From Bacteroidota bacterium (GTDB taxonomy: Bacteria; Bacteroidota; Bacteroidia; Chitinophagales; Chitinophagaceae), in the NCBI GenBank assembly GCA_016868855.1, contig VGFP01000003.1:124001-188000 (forward strand): DNA of 64,000 bases, in the 5' to 3' direction. The notes under the pieces were generated by a model, which had not been told where the DNA came from, did not search any database, and was given only the letters and a program-made list of their open reading frames with translations. The translations under genes were made by a program, and so were the position numbers. Positions 18,603-27,709 of the stretch are shown here, piece after piece (position 1 is the stretch's first letter; each line of letters starts with the position of its first letter).

Positions 18603-19886
18603 TTACTGCCTGAATTCGTACCCGATGTCTGATCGAAAATATTTTCCGTCGTATTGAATTTGTTGAATAGCTGCAGCGGATGTCTCCACAGCTTCTGGAA
18701 TATGATTGCCGTAGGAAGTAACTGCCAATACTCTCCCGCCATTTGTTAGCAACTGTTCTCCAGATTGCTTTACACCTGCATGAAAGACGATGGTATGATC
18801 AGCAAAAGTGCTGTCTAATCCGGTAATCAGCTTCCCTTTTTCGAATGATTCCGGATAACCACCACTGACCAAAACCAGCGTTGCAGCTGCTTTTTCGTGG
18901 AAAATGACTTTTTGGGATCCAAGCGTATGCTTGTCCATGGATATAAAAAGTTCTACCAGATCTGATGAGAGCCTGGGCATGACAACCTCCGTTTCGGGAT
19001 CACCCATTCTGCAGTTGTATTCAATTACAAAAGGCTCCCCATCTACATTGATCAATCCAAAAAACACAAATCCGTTGTAGACAAGTTTCTCCGATGAGAG
19101 TCCAGCGATGGTTGGCTTCACTACCTTGTCCACCACTTTTTGCATGAAATCACCTGCTGCAAAAGGAACTGGACTAACCGCGCCCATTCCACCTGTATTC
19201 AGTCCCTTGTCTCCCTCACCAATTCTCTTGTAATCTTTCGCCTCTGGCAACAATACATATTCATGTCCATCGGTCAGTGCAAAAACACTCAATTCGACAC
19301 CTGTCAGAAACTGTTCGATCACTACTCTGGCACTGGCTTCACCAAATTTTGCATCCAGGATCATCTCTTGAAAGGTTGCCAACGCCTCCTCATGTGAAGC
19401 TGCTATCACCACTCCCTTGCCCGCAGCGAGTCCGTCTGCTTTCAATACAATTGGCAGACTGTGCTGGGAGATATATTGTTTCCCCTCCTCAAAATTTTCT
19501 TTGGTAAATTCTCTGTAGGCAGCCGTGGGAATGCCATGACGCTCCATAAAAGCTTTTGCATAGGCCTTGCTTCCTTCCAGTTTTGCTGCCTCGGCTGAGG
19601 GACCCACAACAATCAGGTTTTTCAAACTAACATCTGATTTCAGGTAGTCATAAATGCCATTGACCAACGGATCTTCGGGTCCAACTACCACCATTTGAAT
19701 ATCATTGCGCTTGCAGTATTCAGCAATGGCATTGAAATCGCTTAAGTCCATCGCTACATTTTCACCCAGGGTTGTTGTACCCGGATTTCCGGGAGCGATG
19801 TAGAGATGATGACAATGTTTGCTTTGTTTTATTTTCCAGGCAAGGGCATGCTCTCTGCCTCCTGAACCCAATAGAAGTATGTTCAT
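18603..19886 (-). CDS. purD: Phosphoribosylamine-glycine ligase (GAR synthetase)
   Basis: Second step of purine synthesis: joins glycine to 5-phosphoribosylamine with ATP. The 427-residue protein starts with the family signature MNILLLGSGGREHALAWK and has an ATP-grasp core with KADGLAAGKGV and EYNCRMGDPETEVV. It is divergent from the POT transporter gene, 54 bp away, and lies 96 bp upstream of mreB on the same strand; whether it reads into mreB is unclear. Confidence 0.97.
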   Translation of the reverse strand: MNILLLGSGGREHALAWKIKQSKHCHHLYIAPGNPGTTTLGENVAMDLSDFNAIAEYCKRNDIQMVVVGPEDPLVNGIYDYLKSDVSLKNLIVVGPSAEAAKLEGSKAYAKAFMERHGIPTAAYREFTKENFEEGKQYISQHSLPIVLKADGLAAGKGVVIAASHEEALATFQEMILDAKFGEASARVVIEQFLTGVELSVFALTDGHEYVLLPEAKDYKRIGEGDKGLNTGGMGAVSPVPFAAGDFMQKVVDKVVKPTIAGLSSEKLVYNGFVFFGLINVDGEPFVIEYNCRMGDPETEVVMPRLSSDLVELFISMDKHTLGSQKVIFHEKAAATLVLVSGGYPESFEKGKLITGLDSTFADHTIVFHAGVKQSGEQLLTNGGRVLAVTSYGNHIPEAVETSAAAIQQIQYDGKYFRSDIGYEFRQ

Positions 19887-19940
19887 AGTGATGAACGAAG
19901 ATACAAATTGCTTATTTTAGGCATTGCATAAATCAATCAC

Positions 19941-21500
19941 ATGTCCCAAACCAAGAACCTGTCTCATCCAAAAGGACTCTATGTATTGTTTGCCACTGAA
20001 ATGTGGGAAAGGTGCAACTACTATGGAATGAGGGCCATTTTGGTCCTGTTCATGACCAAAGCACTGTTGTTTTCCAAAGAATTTTCCTCTCACCTCTATG
20101 GTGGATACACAAGCCTGATTTATTTGTCACCCCTGATTGGCGGATTCATAGCTGATCGATTTTGGGGCAATCAGCGGTCAATCATCACAGGTGGGCTCAT
20201 CATGGCATTGGGAGAATTTGTATTGTTTTTTTGTGGCAGCACCTATGCCAATAATCCGGAACTCTCACAGCTGTTGTTTTTCAGCGGACTCGGATTCATG
20301 ATTGCAGGCAATGGATTTTTCAAACCCAATATTTCTGCACTCGTCGGACAATTGTACCCAAAAGGTGATACCCGCATTGATGCAGCATACACCATCTTTT
20401 ACATGGGTATCAATGTCGGTGGCGCATTTGGTCCTTTTATTTGCGGATTGGTAGGCGACACAGGAAATCCCGCTGATTTTAAATGGGCCTTTCTAGCAGG
20501 CGGTATCGGAATGCTGATCAGCGTGGCCATACAAATGATCTATCACAGAAAATTTGTAAAAGATCCAGATGGAAACACACTGGGATTGGAACCAACCAAC
20601 AGCAAGCCTGTTTCAAGAAATCCAATCATCATGGCCATTGGAATGCTGGCTTTGACAATGGTTTCAACTGGGATGCTTTATCTCGACTCCGGACTCGCAT
20701 CGATCAATCATATTGGATTTACCGTTTATGGCTTTGAAATCGGAACTGCTCTTTTTACAAATTTGGTATTCCTGCTGATTGCATCGATTGCTACCATTGC
20801 CATTATAATATTTACTGATAAGTCTCTCAGCAAAATCGAAAAAAGCAAGGTATTGGTGATATTCACTGTTTCGTTTTTTGTTATTTTCTTTTGGAGCGCT
20901 TTCGAACAGGCAGGTGCTTCCCTTACCTTTTTTGCGGATGAACAAACGCAGCGTGACCTTGGATTTTTCGTTGTACCTGCAAGCTTTTTTCAATCGCTGA
21001 ATTCAGTATTCGTGGTTGGCTTTGCACCATTGCTTGCATGGCTATGGGTAAGATTGGGAAAACACGACCCCTCATCTCCTACAAAAATGGCGCTGGGACT
21101 GTTTTTGCTGGCATTGGGATATTTGTGGATTGCATTTGGTGTAAAAGATGTACAACCCGGCATCAAGGTTAGCATGATTTGGCTGCTCGGCATGTATGCA
21201 TTGCACACACTTGGTGAGTTGTGCCTCTCACCCATCGGACTCTCATTAGTAAATAAACTTGCTCCTCTCAAATTCGCTTCGATGCTGATGGCTGTATGGT
21301 TCACTGCAAATGCATTCGCGAATTACCTGGCAGGAGCATTGAGCAAATTTTATCCGGAAGCTGGTAAAAAAAAAGAAATCCTTGGCTTCGGCATTGAAAA
21401 TAATTTTGACTTCTTCATCATGTTTGTAGTCATGTCTGGCGCAGCGTCCTTGATCCTGTTTTTCCTTTCCAAAAAATTACAAAGCCTGATGAAGCAATAA
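19941..21500 (+). CDS. POT-family proton-dependent peptide transporter
   Basis: Major facilitator of the POT/PTR family, 519 residues with about 12-14 membrane segments. The substrate-gating motif EMWERCNYYG is at about 16-25 and FYMGINVGGAFGPF matches the PTR signature. It imports di- and tripeptides driven by protons in characterised members. It is followed after 20 bp by an OPT-family transporter and then by an AlkB-like hydroxylase, all on the plus strand. The two peptide-transporter families side by side suggest a peptide-scavenging operon. Confidence 0.93.
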   Translation: MSQTKNLSHPKGLYVLFATEMWERCNYYGMRAILVLFMTKALLFSKEFSSHLYGGYTSLIYLSPLIGGFIADRFWGNQRSIITGGLIMALGEFVLFFCGSTYANNPELSQLLFFSGLGFMIAGNGFFKPNISALVGQLYPKGDTRIDAAYTIFYMGINVGGAFGPFICGLVGDTGNPADFKWAFLAGGIGMLISVAIQMIYHRKFVKDPDGNTLGLEPTNSKPVSRNPIIMAIGMLALTMVSTGMLYLDSGLASINHIGFTVYGFEIGTALFTNLVFLLIASIATIAIIIFTDKSLSKIEKSKVLVIFTVSFFVIFFWSAFEQAGASLTFFADEQTQRDLGFFVVPASFFQSLNSVFVVGFAPLLAWLWVRLGKHDPSSPTKMALGLFLLALGYLWIAFGVKDVQPGIKVSMIWLLGMYALHTLGELCLSPIGLSLVNKLAPLKFASMLMAVWFTANAFANYLAGALSKFYPEAGKKKEILGFGIENNFDFFIMFVVMSGAASLILFFLSKKLQSLMKQ

Positions 21501-21520
21501 TCTTTTATCAATCTATCCAC

Positions 21521-23560
21521 ATGAGCGAAAAAAAATTCACACCCTTCATAGCACCTGACCAGGTCATGAAAGAATTTACCTGGAAAGCAGTCATCACCGG
21601 CGCCTGTTTTGGTATCATTTTCGGTGCAGCAACCGTCTACCTCGCATTGAAAGCCGGACTGACCGTCTCCGCATCCATTCCCATTGCAGTGATGTCGATT
21701 GCGCTGAGCAGACTTTTTCTAAAAACCACCATCCTTGAAAACAATATCATCCAGACAACAGGCTCTGCCGGAGAAAGCATTGCTGCAGGTGTGGTATTTA
21801 CATTACCAGGATTTCTGTTCCTGAGCGAAAGCACCAGCGCAGACTATTTTAATTATGTAACCATTCTGGTGCTTGCCATATTTGGAGGCATGCTGGGAAC
21901 ACTGATGATGATTCCACTCAGAAGTGCATTGATTGTAAAAGAACATGAAACACTGCCCTATCCTGAGGGAACAGCATGTGCATCGGTTTTGAAAGCAGGT
22001 GAAAGAGGAGGCAATTTTGCCAAAACCGCTTTTTCCGGATTGGGTTTCGCGGTACTCTATGCATTTTTTCAAAAAATATTTCATGTCATAGCCGAGACTC
22101 CTTCCTTCATCACTGCACAAACCAATAAATATTTGCCTTCTGCCAAAGTAAGTGGAGAGATCACTCCAGAGTACCTTGGTGTGGGGTGTATCATCGGTCC
22201 AAAAATTGCCGGCGTACTTGTTGCAGGCAGTGTACTGACCTGGTTTGTTTTCAATCCATTGCTGGCAACGGTCGTTCCAGGAGATGTGATTGCAAGTCAG
22301 TTGATAAAACTTGGGTACTTGAAAGATCTTCAAACAGCTGGGGGACCAGGAGGATGGGATCCTGCCACACACCAATTTGCAGATTTTGCCAATGCCATTT
22401 ACAGGGCCTATGTAAGACAAATCGGTGCTGGTGCTGTTGCTGCCGGTGGATTCATTACACTGATCAAAACCATTCCGACCATCATTTCATCCTTCAAAGG
22501 AAGCATCGGGAAAATAAAAAATGAACATGCAGATGTAAATGCGACAACAAGAACAGAGAGAGATCTGTCACTGAAGATTGTTCTATGGGGAAGCATTGCA
22601 TTGATTTTGTTGATGGCAGTTTTGCCCATGTTGCCAGGCAATGGAATCGCAAGCAAATTGCTCATTGGCATTTTGGTGGTGGTTTTTGGCGCATTTTTTG
22701 TGACCGTCTCTTCACGCATCGTTGGACTGATCGGATCATCCAACAATCCAATTTCTGGTATGACCATTGCAACAATCATGGGAACCTGCCTTGTGTTTAT
22801 TGCAGTGGGATGGACTGGCAAAGTTTTTGAACCCATGGCTTTGGTAGTGGGTGGAATCATTTGCATTGCTGCTGCAAATGCTGGAGCCACATCACAAGAT
22901 CTCAAAACCGGATATATATTGGGGGCTACACCACGTGCTCAACAAATTGCCTTGTTCATCGGTGCAATCGTCTCATCCATTGCCATAGGCTTTACCATCA
23001 AAGTGCTTGACACTCCCACACAGGAAATGTTGCAATCCAATATCTATCATGCCATCGGAACAGATCGATATGCCGCCCCACAGGCAACTTTGATGGCAAC
23101 ATTGATCAAAGGAATTCTTTCTTTCAACCTGGACTGGCAATTTGTATTGGTAGGTGTTGCCATCGCAATTGTGATGGAACTGTGCGGAATCAAAGCATTG
23201 AGTTTTGCCATCGGTATTTACCTCCCCCTGTCTACTACCCTGCCGATTTTTATTGGCGGTGCCATCAGAGGATGGGTTGACAACAGAAAAAAATCATCCG
23301 ACAATGCGCATGAAGAAGATCTGAGACAGGGAAATCTCTTTGCAACAGGATTGGTTGCAGGTGGTGCTATTGCAGGAGTGGCGGTGGCCTTCTTAACTGC
23401 CAATGATGCCATTGCACAAAAACTCAGCATGTTGAATGTGGAAGAGTCTATCACACATCGCCTTGGTGAACAGGGATATTTTCTGCTGGGCACTTGCCTT
23501 TTCTTGGCGATGGCTTTTGTTCTCTACAGGGTTGCCATGAAAAAAGAAGAATCACTTTAA
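21521..23560 (+). CDS. OPT-family oligopeptide transporter
   Basis: Integral membrane protein of 679 residues with about 14-16 hydrophobic segments. N-terminal features ALKAGLTVSASIPIAV and NNIIQTTGSAGESIAAG, and NPISGMTIATIMGTC in the second half, are characteristic of the bacterial OPT/YSL-type family. Members move oligopeptides or metal-chelate complexes. It lies 20 bp after the POT gene and 10 bp before the AlkB-like gene, so the three are most likely one transcript. Substrate unknown; both peptide and metal-nicotianamine-like chelates have been reported for the family. Confidence 0.92.
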   Translation: MSEKKFTPFIAPDQVMKEFTWKAVITGACFGIIFGAATVYLALKAGLTVSASIPIAVMSIALSRLFLKTTILENNIIQTTGSAGESIAAGVVFTLPGFLFLSESTSADYFNYVTILVLAIFGGMLGTLMMIPLRSALIVKEHETLPYPEGTACASVLKAGERGGNFAKTAFSGLGFAVLYAFFQKIFHVIAETPSFITAQTNKYLPSAKVSGEITPEYLGVGCIIGPKIAGVLVAGSVLTWFVFNPLLATVVPGDVIASQLIKLGYLKDLQTAGGPGGWDPATHQFADFANAIYRAYVRQIGAGAVAAGGFITLIKTIPTIISSFKGSIGKIKNEHADVNATTRTERDLSLKIVLWGSIALILLMAVLPMLPGNGIASKLLIGILVVVFGAFFVTVSSRIVGLIGSSNNPISGMTIATIMGTCLVFIAVGWTGKVFEPMALVVGGIICIAAANAGATSQDLKTGYILGATPRAQQIALFIGAIVSSIAIGFTIKVLDTPTQEMLQSNIYHAIGTDRYAAPQATLMATLIKGILSFNLDWQFVLVGVAIAIVMELCGIKALSFAIGIYLPLSTTLPIFIGGAIRGWVDNRKKSSDNAHEEDLRQGNLFATGLVAGGAIAGVAVAFLTANDAIAQKLSMLNVEESITHRLGEQGYFLLGTCLFLAMAFVLYRVAMKKEESL

Positions 23561-23570
23561 AAGCTGAACA

Positions 23571-24623
23571 ATGAATATCAGAGCATTGAAATTTGGACTC
23601 CCATTGGCCATTTATGTGCTGGCATACTTATCCTTTACACAACATGGATGGCTGGTGTTTGCTCCTGTACTCTTTGCGTTCTTCATCGTGCCCTCTGTTG
23701 AGCTGCTGATTCCCTCAAATGAAAAAAATCTAACAGTCGCTGAGGAACAAATTGCAAAGGAGGATAGGCTCTATGATGTATGGCTGTATGCAATTGTCCC
23801 GTTGCAATACATGGCGCTCTACTATTTTCTTCGAACAGTCAACGATCCATCCATCAACAACTGGGAATTGGCAGGAAGAATATTGGCCATGGGACTGCTT
23901 TGCGGCACATTTGGAATAAATGTTGGTCATGAACTTGGACACCGTCGACATCTTTATGAAAGAAACATGGCCAAGGCTTTGTTGCTTACTTCGCTATACA
24001 TGCATTTTTACATTGAACACAATAAAGGTCACCATAAAAATGTCTCCACCCATGAAGATCCCAGCAGTGCAAGAAAAGGTGAAAATCTCTACCGTTTTTA
24101 TCTAAGGACAGTTGTTTATGGCTACATCTCAGCATGGAAAATTGCTGCTGACGAACAAAAGAAAAAAGGAAGACCCGTACTGAACTTCATGAATCAAATG
24201 GTCCAGTTTCAAATACTGCAATTGATTTTTCTAGTGATGATTTTTGTACTCTTCGGAACGTTTGCAGGTATATGTTTTCTCGCTGCAGCAACCATTGGCT
24301 TTTTGCTACTGGAAACTGTAAATTATATTGAGCACTACGGATTGGAGCGAAAAAAAACAGCAGAGGGTTACGAACGTGCAATGCCAGCACACAGCTGGAA
24401 CAGCAATCATTTTCTGGGAAGACTGCTATTGTTTGAACTTTCACGGCACAGCGATCACCACTATAAAGCAAGCAGAAAATATCAATTATTGAGACATCAT
24501 GATGATGCGCCGCAAATGCCCACCGGATATCCCGGCATGATTATCTTGGCCATGTTTCCTCCCATTTGGTTTCAGGTGATGCACAAAAGGATGGATGCTT
24601 TCCAACAATCAATCAATCATTGA
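23571..24623 (+). CDS. AlkB-type membrane diiron monooxygenase
   Basis: Integral membrane hydroxylase of 350 residues. The histidine motifs are in the right order and spacing: HELGHRRH (120-127), HNKGHHKNVSTHEDPSS (from 150), NYIEHYGLER (251-260) and SRHSDHH (291-297). The NYxEHYG and HSDHH motifs separate alkane 1-monooxygenase-like enzymes from ordinary desaturases. These enzymes hydroxylate terminal methyl groups using two irons, O2 and electrons from rubredoxin; no rubredoxin or reductase gene is in the window. It is shorter than well-known AlkB proteins (about 400). Its stop overlaps convergent serS by 15 bp. The real substrate could be an alkane, a fatty acyl chain or another lipid. Confidence 0.85.
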   Translation: MNIRALKFGLPLAIYVLAYLSFTQHGWLVFAPVLFAFFIVPSVELLIPSNEKNLTVAEEQIAKEDRLYDVWLYAIVPLQYMALYYFLRTVNDPSINNWELAGRILAMGLLCGTFGINVGHELGHRRHLYERNMAKALLLTSLYMHFYIEHNKGHHKNVSTHEDPSSARKGENLYRFYLRTVVYGYISAWKIAADEQKKKGRPVLNFMNQMVQFQILQLIFLVMIFVLFGTFAGICFLAAATIGFLLLETVNYIEHYGLERKKTAEGYERAMPAHSWNSNHFLGRLLLFELSRHSDHHYKASRKYQLLRHHDDAPQMPTGYPGMIILAMFPPIWFQVMHKRMDAFQQSINH

Positions 24624-25880
24624 TGACCCGAAATAATTCCTCAATACCTCTGGAATTTGTATGCCTTCTGGAGTCTGGAAATTTTCCAGCAAGCTTGCTA
24701 TGATGCGTGGCAAAGCAAGAGAGCTGCCATTGAGTGAATGCAACAATTGGGTTTTCCCTTGTTCATCTTTAGTTCTTGCTTTCAAACGATTGGTCTGAAA
24801 ATTTTCAAAATTTGAGACAGAGCTCACTTCCAGCCAACGTTCTTGTGCTGCACTGTACACTTCAAAATCATATGTCAACGCAGATGCAAAACTCATATCG
24901 CCCCCGCAGAGTCTCAGTATTCTGTAGGGAAGTCCGAGTGATACGATCAATTGTTCAACATGTGCAACCATTTGATCCAATGCAGCATAACTGGTTGAAG
25001 CTTCTGTCATTTGCACAATTTCAACCTTGTCAAACTGATGCACTCTGTTCAGTCCGCGAACATCCTTCCCAAAACTTCCTGCCTCTCTTCTGAAACATGG
25101 CGTGTAGGCAGTCATTTTAATGGGAAGCTTTGAAGCGGGGACAATTTCATCCCTGTAAATATTGGTAACCGGCACCTCAGCAGTAGGAATCAAATAAAGA
25201 TCATCTTCTTTGATATAATACATCTGTCCCTCTTTGTCAGGCAACTGCCCTGTTCCATAAGCGGAACTTGCATTGACCACATGAGGAGGTATGTATTCAG
25301 TATAGCCAGCTGCTGTGTTGTAATCAAGAAAATATTGAATCAATGCTCTTTGCAGCTTTGCACCTCTTCCTTTGTACAAAGGGAATCCACTTCCAGTTAT
25401 TTTAGCACCGGTTTGAAAATCCACCAAATCATATTGTGTGATCAGATCCCAATGTGGTTTGGCTCCTTTATAGAGTGTAGGCAGGTTGGAAGATTGTTTG
25501 ACCACTTGGTTGTCCTCTGCCGTTTTTCCGGAAGGCACCAGCTCATTGGGCATGTTGGGCAACCTGATGAGTTGCAGATTCAGCAATTGCTCAACCTCGT
25601 TCAATTGAGAGGTAAGTGCATCAATCTGATCCTTCAATGCTGCAACGGTTGATTTGCTTGTTGCGGCTTCTTCCTGTTTTCCTTGCGCAATCAAGGCGCC
25701 GATGGATTTAGAGGCAATATTTCTTTGAGAAAGCAGTTCATCTGATTGGGCTTGCAGCTTTTTGCGCTGATCGTCTAATGAAATGATTTCACCAACAAGA
25801 TGGATATCCTGAAAATGCTTTTTCTGCAATCCATCCAATACTTTTTCCTTGTTTGCCCGAATAAACGCCAACTGCAGCAT
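24609..25880 (-). CDS. serS: Serine-tRNA ligase
   Basis: Class II synthetase of 423 residues. An N-terminal two-helix coiled coil (about 1-110) that grips the tRNA-Ser long arm is followed by the catalytic core with motif 2 (FRREAGSFGKDVRGLNRVHQF) and motif 3 (LNGSSLALPRIIASLLE). The start MLQLAFIRANKEKVL matches the family. A -7 element lies 14 bases upstream of the ATG. It overlaps the alkB-like gene at the 3' end. Confidence 0.98.
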   Translation of the reverse strand: MLQLAFIRANKEKVLDGLQKKHFQDIHLVGEIISLDDQRKKLQAQSDELLSQRNIASKSIGALIAQGKQEEAATSKSTVAALKDQIDALTSQLNEVEQLLNLQLIRLPNMPNELVPSGKTAEDNQVVKQSSNLPTLYKGAKPHWDLITQYDLVDFQTGAKITGSGFPLYKGRGAKLQRALIQYFLDYNTAAGYTEYIPPHVVNASSAYGTGQLPDKEGQMYYIKEDDLYLIPTAEVPVTNIYRDEIVPASKLPIKMTAYTPCFRREAGSFGKDVRGLNRVHQFDKVEIVQMTEASTSYAALDQMVAHVEQLIVSLGLPYRILRLCGGDMSFASALTYDFEVYSAAQERWLEVSSVSNFENFQTNRLKARTKDEQGKTQLLHSLNGSSLALPRIIASLLENFQTPEGIQIPEVLRNYFGSSMID

Positions 25881-25893
25881 CGATCAATTTTTG

Positions 25894-25901
25894 CAAAGAT
25901 A
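25894..25901 (-). promoter_or_regulatory. -7 promoter element for serS
   Basis: The minus strand reads TATCTTTG, an exact TAnnTTTG match, 14 bases before the serS ATG. The predicted leader is under 10 nt. No clear -33 element is visible. Confidence 0.45.
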
Positions 25902-25956
25902 AGAATTCGGGCAGTTGCAGGATGTTCTCTATCAGAATCTTGATTAGTTTTGCTTC

Positions 25957-26304
25957 ATGCTGGTATCAGAAGATTTACAAGTTAGATGGTGGAAACTGGA
26001 AGAGAAACTCGTTGAAAGATTTGGGAAAAAACCAGACATGGAGTCCATTCTTTTTTTGATTGGCATTCAGGAAGTCGGGGGAGCTGGACATCAATTTACC
26101 AAAGAACAAAAGCAAGACCTGATGCATGTTGCAGTCTGCTCCATCCTATCGGCCAGTGGATATTATGAAAAAGAAGTCTGGGATGAGGATGGATGGCCAC
26201 ATTTCAAGCAATTGAAAGATTTGCCTACCATGTCATTGATGGAACAGGAAAACTTCATGAAAGATCATGTCCTTTTTTACTTCTCACAGAATGCCTTCAT
26301 ATGA
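25957..26304 (+). CDS. Conserved small protein of unknown function
   Basis: Soluble protein of 115 residues with no signal peptide. Motif-like stretches are LIGIQEVGGAG and WDEDGWPHF; it looks mostly helical. I recall similar short proteins across Bacteroidota but no assigned function. TAGTTTTG at 25945-25952 fits a -7 element but is so close to the ATG that the message would be leaderless. Its stop overlaps the start of the cyclophilin gene (ATGA), which argues for coupled translation of the two. Confidence 0.75.
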   Translation: MLVSEDLQVRWWKLEEKLVERFGKKPDMESILFLIGIQEVGGAGHQFTKEQKQDLMHVAVCSILSASGYYEKEVWDEDGWPHFKQLKDLPTMSLMEQENFMKDHVLFYFSQNAFI

Positions 26305-27014
26305 AAAACATCTTCCAACTGATTCATTGTTTCATTTTCGCGATGCTCATTACCCAGGGCACCGTGAAAGCACAGCCTTTGATAAAAGTTAAAAAGAAGG
26401 ATATCAGGGCTGATGTTCAGATGGTGACTGACGCTGGGACATTCATCATACGTTTGAGTGATTCGACGCCCGCTCACCGAGACAATTTCATCAAATTGAT
26501 CAAATCCAAATTTTACGAAGGAATCGCATTTCACAGGGTGATCAGTGGATTCATGATTCAGGCAGGAGATGAGAAGTCGCGCGAAAATGCTGATTCAACA
26601 AAGTTTTTAAAAGACTATACCCTTCCAGCTGAATTCAGGACTTCCCTCTATCACAAAAAAGGTGTCATTGCTGCAGCCAGGTGGGGAGACGACATCAATC
26701 CACAAAAAAACAGCAGCGGCGTACAATTTTATATTGTACAGGGAAGAATACACAATGATTTTACCCTCGATTCAACAGAAACCCATCGATTGAAAGGCAG
26801 AAAATTACCACATGCCCACAGAGAGGTATACAAAAAAACCGGAGGGAGTCCGCACCTTGATCAGAATTATACAATATTCGGTGAGTTGCTAAGCGGATAT
26901 GATGTCTTGGATAAAATTGCCCAAACACCCACTTCTGGAAAAGCCGGAGGTGACAAACCTCTTGCAACGATCCGCATTACTCAGACAAGTATGGTGAAAA
27001 GAAAGTCCTCCTAA
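26301..27014 (+). CDS. Exported cyclophilin-type peptidyl-prolyl isomerase
   Basis: Catalyses cis-trans isomerisation of proline bonds in exported proteins. From the ATG at 26301 the protein is 237 residues with a signal peptide (about 1-24, ending TVKAQ). The track start at 26193 runs through the previous gene and is rejected. The cyclophilin core shows the catalytic FHRVISGFMIQAGD and SSGVQFYIVQG. About 35 residues (around HNDFTLDSTETHRLKG) are inserted between the two halves of the fold compared with short cyclophilins, common in Bacteroidota homologues. It overlaps the upstream small gene by 4 bp. Confidence 0.9.
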   Translation: MKNIFQLIHCFIFAMLITQGTVKAQPLIKVKKKDIRADVQMVTDAGTFIIRLSDSTPAHRDNFIKLIKSKFYEGIAFHRVISGFMIQAGDEKSRENADSTKFLKDYTLPAEFRTSLYHKKGVIAAARWGDDINPQKNSSGVQFYIVQGRIHNDFTLDSTETHRLKGRKLPHAHREVYKKTGGSPHLDQNYTIFGELLSGYDVLDKIAQTPTSGKAGGDKPLATIRITQTSMVKRKSS

Positions 27015-27060
27015 AAAAACAATGAGACAATAAAAACTTTAATCTTGCAAAAAAAATCTT

Positions 27061-27441
27061 ATGAGTTTTCCTGAGCAAATCAAATACACGAAAGAGCATG
27101 AGTGGATCTCAGTTGACGGCGACGTAGCAACCATTGGAATCACATCATTCGCACAAGGTGAATTGGGTGATATTATATTCATCGATATAGAGACCGTCGG
27201 CAAAGCCTTGCAGGCTGACCAGGTTTTTGGAACAGTTGAAGCTGTGAAAACCGTCAGTGATTTATTCCTTCCGGTAGACGGAACCATTCTTGAAAAAAAC
27301 CCCCTCCTTGAAAGTCAGCCTGAATTGGTTAACCAGGATCCTTATGGCGACGGATGGATGATAAAGATGAAAGTAGCCGATGCATCACAATTGAACAACC
27401 TGATGGATGTTCAAGCTTATAAGGCATTGATCGGAGCCTGA
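27061..27441 (+). CDS. gcvH: Glycine cleavage system H protein
   Basis: Lipoyl carrier of 126 residues that shuttles the aminomethyl group between the P, T and L proteins. The lipoylated Lys is K63 in VEAVKTVSDL, and TKEHEWI at the N-terminus is diagnostic. No other gcv gene is nearby, so the complex is encoded at separate loci. A near-consensus -7 element (TAATCTTG) lies just upstream. Confidence 0.97.
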   Translation: MSFPEQIKYTKEHEWISVDGDVATIGITSFAQGELGDIIFIDIETVGKALQADQVFGTVEAVKTVSDLFLPVDGTILEKNPLLESQPELVNQDPYGDGWMIKMKVADASQLNNLMDVQAYKALIGA

Positions 27442-27464
27442 TATATTTCAAAAGTTTTTCATAT

Positions 27465-27490
27465 AAAAAAGCCCCTGTTGAAACAGGGGC
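27465..27490 (-). terminator. Strong hairpin with T-run on the minus strand
   Basis: GCCCCTGT (27471-27478) and ACAGGGGC (27483-27490) form a perfect 8-bp stem with a TGAA loop. Six A's at 27465-27470 become a T-run on the minus strand, so as a terminator it works leftward, towards gcvH. On the plus strand the same hairpin sits 22 bases before a short start codon and could act as a leader structure. Confidence 0.6.
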
Positions 27491-27512
27491 CGGTAACCAA
27501 AACTAACTGCTT

Positions 27513-27656
27513 ATGAGAAAACTTTTGCTTTTGTCAATTATTTAGATGCTGTTTACAAGCCTTACCATCACTGGATTCGTTAAAAAATTATTAATCTCCC
27601 TGCTCTCCCAAAGACTACACCAATATAGACGTTTGAGCGTCCATTTGGTTTGTTAA
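27513..27656 (+). pseudogene. Possible remnant of the 5' end of a secreted-protein gene
   Basis: Too short for the ORF track. ATG at 27513 opens MRKLLLLSII and meets a TAG at 27543; the next codon in the same frame is ATG, continuing MLFTSLTITGFVKKLL for 36 codons to a TAA at 27656. Read through the TAG, the first 20 residues look exactly like a Bacteroidota signal peptide (basic start, hydrophobic core, small residues), after which the sequence has no protein-like character. I infer a decayed gene start left by a deletion or gene conversion, with the hairpin upstream as part of its leader. A functional 10-codon leader peptide is the main alternative. Confidence 0.4.
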
Positions 27657-27689
27657 AGGCTCCATAAATAGATGCATTTTCTTCTTCCT

Positions 27690-27709
27690 AAAAAGTGATT
27701 TTCATCACT
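27690..27709 (-). terminator. Weak terminator at the end of prfA
   Basis: AGTGAT (27694-27699) and ATCACT (27704-27709) form a perfect 6-bp stem with a TTTC loop that includes the prfA stop codon. On the minus strand four T's follow. Short stem and T-run make it modest. Confidence 0.5.
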
